A stretch of 64,000 bases of DNA from Stenotrophomonas sepilia (GCF_003244875.1 NZ_LXXZ01000054.1:59041-123040), one strand, 5' to 3'. Positions 1 to 13,342 are shown, counted from the stretch's first letter. Translations and numbers: made by a program. The notes: generated by a model from the letters alone, not told the origin.

Positions 1-130
1 CAAGGCATCGGGAGCGACGTACAACCGGCGTCACATTCGTGAAGCCAGCGACAAGGCTGCTCGTCAGGTGCAGGCCGCTCATCCCAAGCGTAGCGATAAC
101 TCCAAGGGGGGCGGTGGTGATTCGCGCTAA
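1..130 (+). CDS. C-terminal fragment of a gene cut by the window edge, possibly a tyrosine recombinase
   Basis: An open frame runs from the window edge (first whole codon at 2) to a TAA at 128-130. It encodes about 42 residues rich in Arg, Ala and Gln and ends in a Gly-rich polar tail. It contains a Thr-Tyr-Asn-Arg-Arg segment, which resembles the region around the catalytic Tyr at the end of tyrosine recombinases. The next recombinase gene starts inside its last codons (GTG at 114 or 117), as in translationally coupled recombinase trios. That it is a third recombinase is inference from context; the rest lies outside the window. Confidence 0.45.
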   Translation, partial: KASGATYNRRHIREASDKAARQVQAAHPKRSDNSKGGGGDSR

Positions 131-1697
131 TCCAAAGCAGGTCGATGTCGAGGGAAAGTCGACCGCTCAGACAGTGTCTAAGGATGGTTATCCCTTCAAG
201 CCTTCGGATAAACATTGGCAATTAAACAAGGACGTGCAGATTTCACTAGCGCTGCCGGGGGTGGTTGAAGCTAGAACCGAGGCTGGCTTTCGCGCCACGC
301 TGTTGCGCTATGCGGAAGAGGCATCCGCTCGTCATGCGCGAAATATGGAGACGCGTTTCAAGCGATACCTGCGGGATACAGGAGCGTCGCGGGTGACCGT
401 GGTTGACCTCATCAACTGGCGCGCCAGCCTTGCGGCAGACGAGCAATATCAGTTAGGCGGCCTGAAGGGCTTTCTGCTTGCCTGGCATGACTACGGATTT
501 GACGGCGTCACTAGCGAAGTCGTTGATCTCCTCCAAAGCTGGCGAATAAAGGGGAATGAAAAGGGGGCGGCCGTTGCCAGTGGTTGCCCCGAGAATGGGC
601 CCTACACCGACCTCGAGATGGCTGCGCTCCTGGATTGGGCGAACCTCGCGGTAGCACGAAAGGACATTGCATTCGAGGACTACGCATATCTGCTCACCTT
701 GGCGATGACCGCGCGCCGTCCCGTCCAGATCGCTGCTCTCAGGGGGCGGGATCTCGTTCGTGAAACAGGTGAAGGCGCGCCCATGTTTAGGCTCAACATT
801 CCGCGAGCCAAGCAACGTGGCATCGCTTTTCGAGGTGCCTACCGGTCTCTTGCCATCCTTGAAGACCTATATCTGGTGCTTCGGCAGCAGCATCGACAGT
901 CCGTCGCCGCAGTTCTCGAGGCGATTGGGGGGGCGGTTGATCCTGCCTTGGTAGGTGAGGTGCCGATCTTTCTCAATCGCAAGAAGCTTGAGGATGTTGG
1001 AAATTTAGACGAGCTCACCGACTATCTGATGGGTGGCGCGCCAGATCAACTGCATTCAAAAATTGACTCGCTCGATTCCGCTCTACAGCGTTGCGCGAAG
1101 GCGTCGACTGCGCACTCGGAGCGTACTGGTGAGTTTATTCGTTTTTCCGCACTGCGATTCCGACACACGCGAGGCACGAAGCTTCGCCGAGAGGGATTCG
1201 GTGCAGTCATCATCGCCGAGTTGCTGGATCATTCCGACACCCAGAACGTCCATGTGTACACGGAGAACACCGCTCAAGAGGCGGTAGTCATCAATGAGCT
1301 AGTGGGTGCTCGACTCGCTCCCTTCGCGCAAGCCTGCCTCGGCAAGCTTGTCCACTCTGAACGTAAGGCAGTTCGCGGTGACGATCCGCGGAGCCGTGTG
1401 CCGAATGATCGTCAACACGCGGTGGGGACCTGCGGTAACTATGGATTCTGCGCTAGCGGCTACCGAGCCTGCTACACATGCTTTCACTTCCAGCCGTGGG
1501 TCGACGGGCCGCATGAAGAGGTGCTGGTGGACCTATATGCCGAGAAGGAGCGCACCCGGGAGGCAGGCTGTTCCAACGTCATTGTTAATGCTAATGACCA
1601 ACTGATCCTTGCTGTCGAGCACTGTGTTTCGATGTGCAAGGATGCGAGGGCTCAGATGCTCGACGCGAATCTGTTGGAGGCGGGCACCCATGGGTGA
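117..1697 (+). CDS. Tyrosine recombinase/integrase, first complete gene of a recombinase cluster
   Basis: Site-specific recombinase of about 526 residues. Box I is visible as ARRPVQIAALRG near residue 200. Box II reads FRHTRG near residue 349, LLDHSD follows, and the likely nucleophile is the Tyr of VYTENT near residue 381. Box II lacks the usual first His three residues before the Arg. After the catalytic domain comes a Cys-rich stretch (CGNYGFC, CYTCFHF) that may bind zinc, as seen in large transposon-type recombinases. GTG 117 is preferred because AAGGGG lies 7 bases upstream; GTG 114 and GTG 39 are in-frame alternatives. The start overlaps the preceding fragment and the stop overlaps the next gene. 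Probably acts jointly with its neighbours to move the island. Confidence 0.75.
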   Translation: MIRANPKQVDVEGKSTAQTVSKDGYPFKPSDKHWQLNKDVQISLALPGVVEARTEAGFRATLLRYAEEASARHARNMETRFKRYLRDTGASRVTVVDLINWRASLAADEQYQLGGLKGFLLAWHDYGFDGVTSEVVDLLQSWRIKGNEKGAAVASGCPENGPYTDLEMAALLDWANLAVARKDIAFEDYAYLLTLAMTARRPVQIAALRGRDLVRETGEGAPMFRLNIPRAKQRGIAFRGAYRSLAILEDLYLVLRQQHRQSVAAVLEAIGGAVDPALVGEVPIFLNRKKLEDVGNLDELTDYLMGGAPDQLHSKIDSLDSALQRCAKASTAHSERTGEFIRFSALRFRHTRGTKLRREGFGAVIIAELLDHSDTQNVHVYTENTAQEAVVINELVGARLAPFAQACLGKLVHSERKAVRGDDPRSRVPNDRQHAVGTCGNYGFCASGYRACYTCFHFQPWVDGPHEEVLVDLYAEKERTREAGCSNVIVNANDQLILAVEHCVSMCKDARAQMLDANLLEAGTHG

Positions 1698-3546
1698 TGT
1701 CGTCCAGTTCGTTCCCCGCGCTGAGCGTGAAGCCAGCGGAAACCTTGCCGACTTCATACGCTTGGCAAAAGAGGGTCTGACTGCCTTCGCGAATGGTGGC
1801 GCTTGGGATCGCGACAAGTGGCAGCAAAACGAGACCATAGTCGTCTTCGCAACGAAAACAGCACCTCTGAACTCATACTCTTTCACGCCCTTCGTCGAAC
1901 CATTCATGCAGTTCGCAAAGGCATACATTCGATACAGATATAGCCACAGGCCAGTCAAGAGCTTGGCAATGATGCTCCAAGCACTTCGCTGCGTGGAGGC
2001 AGGATTGCTGGCGGCTTGCGGCCGAGGAGATGTCGGACTCCTGAGTGGTGCGGTAATGGACGTTTGCGCCAACAAGTGCAAGGAGTTCTACTCCAGCGAG
2101 GACGTGCACCACAAGACCGGGCTCCAACTTCAAGCTGTATTCGACTTCTTACGTGAGAACAGCCTTGTCCCGTCGTTGCCGGCTTGGAAGTCTCCTTTCA
2201 AGAAGCCGGTGATCCTGACCGAGGATCTCGGCGAAGCGGGACAGGCCCATCGCATGAAAAAGCTTCCCACCAATGAGGCAATGCTCGCAGTTGCTGACGT
2301 GTTTGCCCTGGCCGACGATCGGGAGAGTCAGTTTTACTCATCAATCTTCATCCTGCTTATGGCCGCGCCAGGCCGCGTCTCCGAAGTGCTGAAGCTTCCT
2401 ATTGACTGCATCCAGTGGGAGGAAGATGACGACGGTAATCTTCAGATGTTCCTGCGTTGGAATGCGGCCAAGGGCAAAGGAGCGACGAAGAAGTGGGTCG
2501 TGCCTGTCATGCATGACGTCGTGAAAGAGGCCGTCCGGCGCCTGATCGAAATCGGTGCTCCTGCACGTGAGTTAGTCAGGGCGGCGTTCGAAGGCTCCAC
2601 GTCTTCGTCTGAAGATGTCGGCACGTCCAATCTCATCAAAGAATTTGGCGGCTTCTACTGGCCCTTCCTTGATGAGAAGAGGGTGCTGACGACCTGGAGT
2701 GCTCTGTGCCTGCATCGAGAGAATGAATTCAGTCGCGAGAAGGAAATTAGGCCAGACTCATGGCGGATTCCAAGCGCTAACGAGGTGAATAAGCGCTTGG
2801 GCGCTGGCAGCGGCCACGGCGAATCTCTTTTTGACCGTATGGGCCTGCGGAATTTGGATGGCACGCGCATCACGTTGACATCGCACCAGCTCCGTCATTG
2901 GCTCAGCACGATGTCAGAACGGGCGGGCATGGACGATTACAGCCTGGCGCGCTGGGCCGGTCGCGCAAAGGTTTCCGACAACCGTCATTACGACCATCGC
3001 TCGCCGGAGGAACGCCTAGAGGCTGCCCGTGGGCTGCTTCCGATGCAGCCTGCCCCATTGCTCGAACGCATCAAGCAGCGTCAACCGGTGACGTATCAGG
3101 AACTTGGGACTGATCGGCTGGGAACGGCCAAAGCCACGCTCTATGGCATGTGCGTGCACGACTACGCCATGGCACCGTGCCAGAAACAGCGCGAATGCAT
3201 GACCTGCAAGGAGCATGCTTGCATCAAGGGTGATCACGTTGCGCTAGACCGGATTCGCCTCTTGGAGGCGCAGACGGAAAAACTGCTCCAGCAGGCCATG
3301 AAAGCTCATGAGGATGGCGACTTTGGTGCCGACCGCTGGGTGGACAATCACAAGTGGAAGCTCGCGCACGTCAAGGCAATGAGGATGGCATTGGAGCATC
3401 CCAATGTTCTGGAGGGAGCGGTCCTCAGGATTCCGGATGGGCACGATCCTTCTCCGGTTCGCCGTGCTCTCATGGATCTTGGCGTTGTCGAAGTGCCCTC
3501 CATGGATGCGCTTGGTCCGAAAATGATTGCCTTGGCTCTTACCTGA
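1690..3546 (+). CDS. Large tyrosine recombinase, TnpB-like (Tn554 type)
   Basis: Recombinase of 618 residues. Box I Arg is in PGRVSEVLKLP near residue 229. Box II is HQLRHW (His399, Arg402), followed by WAGRAKVSDNRHY with the catalytic Tyr near 434. A Cys-rich segment after the catalytic core (CMTCKEHAC) may be a zinc site. Length and layout match TnpB of Tn554-like elements (about 630 residues). ATG 1690 is chosen because GGAGG lies at about 1675-1680 and the start overlaps the stop of the previous gene. The upstream extension in the same frame lies inside the preceding gene and is unlikely to be translated. The next gene follows after 6 bases. Confidence 0.8.
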   Translation: MGDVVQFVPRAEREASGNLADFIRLAKEGLTAFANGGAWDRDKWQQNETIVVFATKTAPLNSYSFTPFVEPFMQFAKAYIRYRYSHRPVKSLAMMLQALRCVEAGLLAACGRGDVGLLSGAVMDVCANKCKEFYSSEDVHHKTGLQLQAVFDFLRENSLVPSLPAWKSPFKKPVILTEDLGEAGQAHRMKKLPTNEAMLAVADVFALADDRESQFYSSIFILLMAAPGRVSEVLKLPIDCIQWEEDDDGNLQMFLRWNAAKGKGATKKWVVPVMHDVVKEAVRRLIEIGAPARELVRAAFEGSTSSSEDVGTSNLIKEFGGFYWPFLDEKRVLTTWSALCLHRENEFSREKEIRPDSWRIPSANEVNKRLGAGSGHGESLFDRMGLRNLDGTRITLTSHQLRHWLSTMSERAGMDDYSLARWAGRAKVSDNRHYDHRSPEERLEAARGLLPMQPAPLLERIKQRQPVTYQELGTDRLGTAKATLYGMCVHDYAMAPCQKQRECMTCKEHACIKGDHVALDRIRLLEAQTEKLLQQAMKAHEDGDFGADRWVDNHKWKLAHVKAMRMALEHPNVLEGAVLRIPDGHDPSPVRRALMDLGVVEVPSMDALGPKMIALALT

Positions 3547-3552
3547 CCCGCC

Positions 3553-4005
3553 ATGCCAAAGAAGATCATCACCAAGGCAACGCTGCCAAAGATAATGCGT
3601 GAGCTGGATCGCTGGGACGGCAAGCTCACTTGGCCGCTATTCTGCGAGCGCGCCGCAAAGGTGCTGGACGTGCCTTCGATCTCGAAGCACACGATGTACC
3701 TTTATCCTGCCGTCAAGGAGCGGTTTCAGCAGCGTCAAAAGGATTTGCGTGAGGCGAGAGATGCGCTTCCGAGAGATTTCACGTTGGACGCCGCTATCCG
3801 CCGCATCACTGACTTGGAAGCGCAGGTTAAACGGTTAGAGGACACCAACAATCTGCTTCTTGATCAGTTTCGTCGATGGCAATACAACGCCTACGCGAAC
3901 AACGTTCGTATGGACTTGCTTGCATTGGACAAGCCGTTGCCTGAGGTGAACCGTTCTGGTCGCCGGAAAGGTGAAAAGAAGAAGAGAGAGAATAGCGAGC
4001 AGTGA
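3553..4005 (+). CDS. Small coiled-coil DNA-binding-like protein, TnpC-like accessory of the recombinase cluster
   Basis: 150 residues. The first 80 residues look like a compact helical domain. Residues about 80-115 form a heptad-like coiled coil (ITDLEAQVKRLEDTNNLLLD), and the tail is very basic. It is encoded 6 bases after the large recombinase, the position of TnpC in Tn554-type elements, where the small third protein helps orientation and efficiency of transposition. I see no catalytic motif. Assignment as TnpC-like is from position, size and coiled coil, not from clear sequence identity. Confidence 0.6.
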   Translation: MPKKIITKATLPKIMRELDRWDGKLTWPLFCERAAKVLDVPSISKHTMYLYPAVKERFQQRQKDLREARDALPRDFTLDAAIRRITDLEAQVKRLEDTNNLLLDQFRRWQYNAYANNVRMDLLALDKPLPEVNRSGRRKGEKKKRENSEQ

Positions 4006-4060
4006 CCTGGAAGTGGTTTCTTTTGAGAGGTCACGGCAGCTCCGCCGGTCGCAATGCACG

Positions 4061-5233
4061 CTACTGAGTAGTAGAGCCTCGGTTCGGACCGATCAGAATC
4101 CGCTGCCGGCTCTTATCGGCGTCTTGCTGGAAGGGATCCGGACACTGAAAGAGCGGCGCGCGCAAGAAGACCAAGCTAAGCATGGTCGATCTGTTCGAGG
4201 TGTGGTGCGCATTGCTGTACGTAGAACCTAACATTCGCTTGGATGAGACGGGGATCCTGTAGTGCTGTTCCTGCGCGCTATAGCCTGCAGCGGAGTGCGC
4301 CCCTCCGACCATGTGCGGCTGCTGTAGCCGATTCACCGCAACCGCGTGATGCAGATGGGCGCTAAAGATCTGAAGTGCGCTTCCCTCGCCGTCCCGTGGA
4401 GATCCAATGGCGTAGGAAGAGTTAGGGTCGGTGGTCACATCGCCGTGGACGTTCGGATCCGTTCCGGCAACGCATGAGAAGGACCAGGCGGGGCCGTCTA
4501 GAACACAGATGCAGTCGGGCAAATGTTCAATTTCCTCAATCCCAAGCTGCTTGAACAGTTCGCCGGAGTTCATCGCTTCAGGCAGCTTTCGGAGGGGGCG
4601 CGCAGAATAGGCGATTACTCCCGCAAAGTACGTATTGCGGCGGATGGATGCAGCTTCCATCACGTCGACCGCAGATTTGATGTTCTCAAGGGCCTCGACC
4701 AGGCTGCCCGCCCAGCGGTAGTGTCGCCCCTTGGGGGTGAGAAACGATGGGCTGGTACTCATCCGGACGGTTTCCCTCACTATTTCTAGAGAGCTCTTGA
4801 CCTCAATGATCGCAGCAACGGATTCAGGCCTAACGATCGAAAATTCATCGGCGCGTAACAGCGGGGTAAAGTCCTGCTTGTCATGCGCGAGGCAGTCGAT
4901 CTGGCGCCAGGATCGATCAACCTGATTGTCTTGCTCTCGATCATGATCGGTCACGAATCCGCTGGTGACCAGGAAGCGTGATGGGAGATGCTGCTTGAGG
5001 AACTCTCGCAGACTCGCTTCCCGATAATGCCCATCGTCGCGGTGCGGAGCTGCTCGGATCATTTGTGATGGATTTCCTCTTCCAAGCCCAATGATGCCGT
5101 GAAATCCATCGCCGGCGCCTTCCCTATAAGGCCTGTTGCGGCAGGGCATAGAGGCCCAGTAGTCACTGTTGTCCCCTTCAGTGTTTATAGGTCCTGAAGG
5201 GGTCACACCACGTTGTTCACTACCAGCCACCAC
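4061..5233 (-). CDS. DUF6602-type putative nuclease
   Basis: Up to 390 residues from GTG 5233; ATG 5149 (362 residues) is an alternative start. The centre carries REASLREFLKQHLP followed by FLVTSGFVTD, then QIDCLAHD and AAIIEVKSSL. This order matches DUF6602 proteins, in which an Asp and an E-x-K pair suggest a PD-(D/E)XK nuclease core. The last roughly 75 residues are of low complexity and do not look conserved, so the 3' end may have drifted. It is convergent with the recombinase cluster and divergent from the antitoxin-like gene. DUF6602 proteins occur in defence and mobile islands; the substrate here is unknown. Confidence 0.6.
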   Translation of the reverse strand: MVAGSEQRGVTPSGPINTEGDNSDYWASMPCRNRPYREGAGDGFHGIIGLGRGNPSQMIRAAPHRDDGHYREASLREFLKQHLPSRFLVTSGFVTDHDREQDNQVDRSWRQIDCLAHDKQDFTPLLRADEFSIVRPESVAAIIEVKSSLEIVRETVRMSTSPSFLTPKGRHYRWAGSLVEALENIKSAVDVMEAASIRRNTYFAGVIAYSARPLRKLPEAMNSGELFKQLGIEEIEHLPDCICVLDGPAWSFSCVAGTDPNVHGDVTTDPNSSYAIGSPRDGEGSALQIFSAHLHHAVAVNRLQQPHMVGGAHSAAGYSAQEQHYRIPVSSKRMLGSTYSNAHHTSNRSTMLSLVFLRAPLFQCPDPFQQDADKSRQRILIGPNRGSTTQ

Positions 5234-5424
5234 GTGTCGTTGAAATAGAATGCAGACGTGCGGCCGGCAGGCAGTCGGCTGCCAGACCGTCGGCCGAGGC
5301 GGGGCTGTTAGGCCTCCCTCGCACCGAACGGTCGAGATGACATGAGCATCGCCCGCCTATGTAGGCCAACCATTTAGTCAATCGGCGCATCGCGGAAGGG
5401 TGCGATGAGTGAAACGGGAGTAGC

Positions 5425-5877
5425 ATGACTCATCTGCTCCCCCAGGCCAGAGGGATGATCTACCCAATCGCCAGTGACGCCACCAGCCTGGAAGGACCTG
5501 CTCTGCGCGCGTTTACCAAGATGGCAGAAGTTTGGAAACTAAGCGCTCATGAGCAGTCGGCAATCCTGGGTAGGCCCATCGACGTTGCTTGTGCACAGCT
5601 AGAGGCGGGAGTGACTGACGGCCTTTGGCCAGAAACACTCGAGCGAATCAGCTATGCGCTCGGCATATACCGGGCACTGCACATCCTCTTCCCTGATCAG
5701 CAGCAAGCTGACAGCTGGCTACGACGCCCCAACAGCGCAGCACCGTTCAAGGGGACCCCGGCCTTGGCCTTCATGTGCTCTGGTCAACTCAACGACCTTG
5801 CCACTGTTCGTGACTATCTAGAGGCCCAGGGAATCGCCGCCTCCCTGACAGCTCCGACGACGTCCAGCAGTCTGTGA
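5425..5877 (+). CDS. MbcA/ParS/Xre-class antitoxin-like protein, without a visible toxin partner
   Basis: 150 residues. The first part is helical with a helix-turn-helix-like segment (LSAHEQSAILGRP). The C-terminal part resembles the toxin-binding domain of MbcA/ParS/Xre antitoxins, with ERISYALGIYRAL, LFPDQQQADSWLRRPN, APFKG and LATVRDYLEAQ in the expected order. Such antitoxins normally sit directly before a RES-domain toxin. Here the next 245 bases hold no RES gene and the following gene is an OLD-family nuclease. It may be an orphan antitoxin, a stand-alone regulator, or a regulator of the downstream defence pair. Confidence 0.7.
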   Translation: MTHLLPQARGMIYPIASDATSLEGPALRAFTKMAEVWKLSAHEQSAILGRPIDVACAQLEAGVTDGLWPETLERISYALGIYRALHILFPDQQQADSWLRRPNSAAPFKGTPALAFMCSGQLNDLATVRDYLEAQGIAASLTAPTTSSSL

Positions 5878-5966
5878 CCGAGCACCACTAAGAAAGTCGG
5901 GACTATAACCACCACCTCGTCACAACCACCAAACCGCATAGCCGATACGTGAGACGAGCGAAGACG

Positions 5967-6083
5967 ATGGATCCTGTTCATTTAGCAGTCTTTGATGGCT
6001 TACCTTCTGTGCCCGCCAGGCCTGTCCAGAACAAATTCTTTCCAAATCCAGTCCAGTTGGCATCGTTCTTACGAGCCGCGTAA
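5967..6083 (+). CDS. Candidate 38-residue peptide between antitoxin-like gene and OLD nuclease
   Basis: A short frame from ATG 5967 to TAA 6081-6083 encodes 38 residues with ordinary composition and the segment VFDGLPSVPARPVQ. It lies in an otherwise empty 245-base gap. There is only a weak purine-rich stretch in front of the ATG and I recognise no family. It could be a leader peptide or chance. Nothing else is visible in this gap. Confidence 0.15.
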   Translation: MDPVHLAVFDGLPSVPARPVQNKFFPNPVQLASFLRAA

Positions 6084-6122
6084 AGTTCTGTAGAGACAGG
6101 ATAGTCCACCGGGGGATGGAGC

Positions 6123-7703
6123 ATGCCGATCGAACGTATTGTTATCGAGAACTTCAAGTCTTTTCGCCACCTCAATCTGCAGCTCAATGCGCACATGAAC
6201 CTTGTGGTTGGTGACAACGAGGTGGGAAAGTCCACCTTGCTGGAAGCGATCCACGCAGTGATAACTGGGCAGCTGTATGGTCGCAACCTCACCTACGAGC
6301 TCACACCCTATCTTTTCCACCAGCCAACGGTGAGGGAGTACTTAGCGGCTCTGCGCGCGGGAACGCCTGCGTCACCGCCCAGGATCTCCATTGAAGCCTA
6401 TTTGGGGAACGATCCCGCGCTGGCGTCTTTGCGCGGCACCAACAACTCATTAGGTCTAGACGGTGCAGGCGTCCGATTGCTGGTCGAGCTCAGCGATGAC
6501 TATCGCGAGGAATTCAACGCCTACCTGCAGCAACACCAGGGCGCGACCAGCCTCCCAGTGGAATACTACACGGTGCGCTGGTACTCCTTTGCCAACAACG
6601 GTGTCACCGCTCGTACCATCCCGTTCGATTCAACTATCATCGACACCCACGGTATCAAGACACTGTCCGGAGCCGATCGCTATATCGCCAGCATCATCGA
6701 ACAGGCGCTTACCCCAGCGCAGCGCGTGTCGCTATCTCTGAGTTTTCGCCGCATGCGGCAAAGCTTCGCGGAAGAGGGCGACGTTGCCGCCATTAATGCT
6801 TATCTCACTGAGCACACGGGGGACATCAGTCACAAAGCATTGACGGTGGGCGTGGACTCTTCACCGCGCTCAACGTGGGAAACCAGCTTGTCACCGTACC
6901 TGGATGAGCTTCCTTTCACCCAAGCTGGCAAGGGTGAGCAAAGCGCAGTAAAGATGAAGCTGGCTATGCATGCTGCAGGCTCGGCGCATGTACTGCTGAT
7001 CGAAGAGCCGGAGAACCACCTCTCCTTCTCTGGCATGAGCCAGCTGATTGACAAGATTTCAGCGCTCTCTACAGCGCAGCAAGTGGTCATCGCAACCCAC
7101 AGCAGCTTCGTTCTGAACAAGTTGGGCGTGGACAATGTGATCCTGTTCAGCGCCCAAGGCCAGATGAAACTGGATCAGTTGCCGCATGATACGCACGATT
7201 ACTTCATGAAGCTTCCTGGCCATGACACGTTGCGACTGATTCTGGCCAAGCGGGTAATTCTGGTGGAGGGCCCGTCCGACGAGCTGATCGTGCAACGTGC
7301 CTACCTGGATCACCACGGTGTAGCACCATTGGCCCGTGGCGTGGACATCATCTCGGTCAAATCACTGGCGTTTAAGCGCTTCTTGCAGATTGCGGAGCGC
7401 CTGCGTATTCAGGCCAAAGTCGTCACCGACAACGATGGTGATATCGCGCTAGTGCAAGAGCGATATGCCGACTTCCCCAATGCCATCTACTACGATTCTG
7501 ACGAGACCGCCCCATCGTTGGAAGAACAACTTATTAAAGCCAACTCACTGGACGAGCTGAACACCGTGCTGGCCCAGTCATTCGCCGACGAGGTGGCTTT
7601 GCTCAAGTACATGAAAGGTCACAAGACCGATACGGCTCTAGCCATTTTCAACAGCCCTCATTCAATCAGGTTCCCGGACTATGTCCAGCGTGCTATCGCC
7701 TAA
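6123..7703 (+). CDS. OLD-family ATP-dependent endonuclease, GajA-like (Gabija defence)
   Basis: 526 residues with an N-terminal ABC/SMC-type ATPase and a C-terminal Toprim nuclease. Walker A is GDNEVGKST at 30-38. The Walker B-like segment is LIEEPENH near 292-299, followed by VIATHSS. The Toprim domain starts with LVEGPSDE (Glu near 382) and continues to the acidic DNDGD near 436. Known GajA proteins are slightly longer (near 580 residues) with the same order. ATG 6123 follows a GGGG-ATGGAG ribosome site. The next gene, a UvrD-like helicase, starts 22 bases before this gene ends, the layout of Gabija operons. In that system GajA cuts DNA once nucleotides are depleted by phage replication. 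Confidence 0.8.
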   Translation: MPIERIVIENFKSFRHLNLQLNAHMNLVVGDNEVGKSTLLEAIHAVITGQLYGRNLTYELTPYLFHQPTVREYLAALRAGTPASPPRISIEAYLGNDPALASLRGTNNSLGLDGAGVRLLVELSDDYREEFNAYLQQHQGATSLPVEYYTVRWYSFANNGVTARTIPFDSTIIDTHGIKTLSGADRYIASIIEQALTPAQRVSLSLSFRRMRQSFAEEGDVAAINAYLTEHTGDISHKALTVGVDSSPRSTWETSLSPYLDELPFTQAGKGEQSAVKMKLAMHAAGSAHVLLIEEPENHLSFSGMSQLIDKISALSTAQQVVIATHSSFVLNKLGVDNVILFSAQGQMKLDQLPHDTHDYFMKLPGHDTLRLILAKRVILVEGPSDELIVQRAYLDHHGVAPLARGVDIISVKSLAFKRFLQIAERLRIQAKVVTDNDGDIALVQERYADFPNAIYYDSDETAPSLEEQLIKANSLDELNTVLAQSFADEVALLKYMKGHKTDTALAIFNSPHSIRFPDYVQRAIA

Positions 7704-8778
7704 CCGGGTACTGCTATCGGCAGCCGGCTCTGGCAAGACCACCTTGCTGGTCCGCCAGGCCTTGGAGCGACCACAGCGCCGCATCGCTATGCTCACCTAT
7801 ACCTTGGAGAATCTCGAAGAAATTCGACGCTCATTCGAGGCCCATGCCGGCGCGGTGCCCGCGAATGTTACCTTGTATAGCTGGTACGGATTTCTGCTAC
7901 GCGAGTGTATTCGACCTTATCAGGCGGCACTGTGTCGCGAGCCACGGGTTGAATCGATTCAGTTCGTTGAAGGACGGACTAACAACCGGGCACCCCGCTC
8001 GCAGATTTCCCGCCACTATCTGGCAGGCGACAGGATGTACTCGGATCGGGCCTCGGATTTCGCCGTTCGTTGCGATGAGCTAACTCATGGTCAGGTCATC
8101 TCGCGCTTGGCGGACATGTACGACGAAGTGTACGTCGATGAAGTGCAGGACTTGGCTGGCTACGACCTAGATCTGATTGAGCGCCTGTTGAAGAGCCCCA
8201 TCGGCGTTACGCTAGTGGGCGACACGCGCCAAGCGACCTACGCCACCAACTACGCGCCTCGGTACAGCCAGTTCCGCGGACCGAACTTGGCGACGTTATT
8301 CCAGCTTTGGGAGTCGCACGGCCTGTGCCAGATCGATCACCGCCTCACGAGTTTACGATGCGTGCAGGCCTTGTGTGATCTGGCCGACGCGCTCTATCCA
8401 CAGATGCCCCGGACCCAATCAGGCAATGATCAGTTGACCGGTCACGATGGCATATACCTGGTCGCGCCCGAGCATGTCACTGCGTACATGCAGGAGTTTG
8501 CCCCAGCCGTGCTGCGGCATGACCGACGGCAGGCTTGCGATGGCCTACCAGCAATGAACTTCGGTCAGTCCAAGGGACGCACCTATAGCCGTGTGCTCAT
8601 CTTCCCTAATGGGCCTTTGACGCAGTACCTGCGCACTGCCGACGCGTCCCGCATAACGGCGCCACCCAAGTATTACGTCGCCTTCACCCGGGCGAGGCAG
8701 AGTGTGGCGTTTGTGTATAACGGCACGTGCGCGCTTTTGGGCCACCAAGTCTATACCCCTCAAGCTCAAACGACTTAG
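7681..8778 (+). CDS. UvrD/Rep-like superfamily 1 helicase, GajB-like (Gabija defence)
   Basis: 365 residues. Walker A is AAGSGKTT at 14-21, motif II is DEVQD near 153, motif III is VGDTRQATYAT, and motif VI is YVAFTRARQSVAF near 332-344. The protein is shorter than described GajB proteins (near 490 residues), so the 1B/2B insertions are probably reduced. Its start overlaps the OLD nuclease gene by 22 bases, indicating coupled translation. In Gabija the helicase associates with the GajA nuclease tetramer and is needed for full protection. A solitary repair helicase is a weaker alternative because of the strict pairing. Confidence 0.78.
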   Translation: MSSVLSPNRVLLSAAGSGKTTLLVRQALERPQRRIAMLTYTLENLEEIRRSFEAHAGAVPANVTLYSWYGFLLRECIRPYQAALCREPRVESIQFVEGRTNNRAPRSQISRHYLAGDRMYSDRASDFAVRCDELTHGQVISRLADMYDEVYVDEVQDLAGYDLDLIERLLKSPIGVTLVGDTRQATYATNYAPRYSQFRGPNLATLFQLWESHGLCQIDHRLTSLRCVQALCDLADALYPQMPRTQSGNDQLTGHDGIYLVAPEHVTAYMQEFAPAVLRHDRRQACDGLPAMNFGQSKGRTYSRVLIFPNGPLTQYLRTADASRITAPPKYYVAFTRARQSVAFVYNGTCALLGHQVYTPQAQTT

Positions 8779-8913
8779 CGCCGCAACAGTTTGCACGGAC
8801 ACGCAGTAGGCCCACGGACTGGGCATGGCTGACCGACGTGACGAGTACAGTGCTGGAGCGGCTGGCAACGTAGGGTAGCTTCGTGGCAACGATCTGTACG
8901 GGCTTTGCAGCGG
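8779..8913. other. Short gap between convergent defence and metal-efflux genes
   Basis: About 135 bases separate the end of the helicase gene from the end of the 92-residue protein gene on the other strand. No open frame, clear hairpin with a T-run or repeat was seen. Confidence 0.5.

Positions 8914-13338
<4,425 letters not shown>

Positions 13339-13342
<4 letters not shown>

Noticed and set aside
5220..5426. Possible 68-residue gene on the minus strand between DUF6602 and the antitoxin-like gene
   Set aside because: No ribosome site or recognisable pattern; it overlaps the divergent promoter region.
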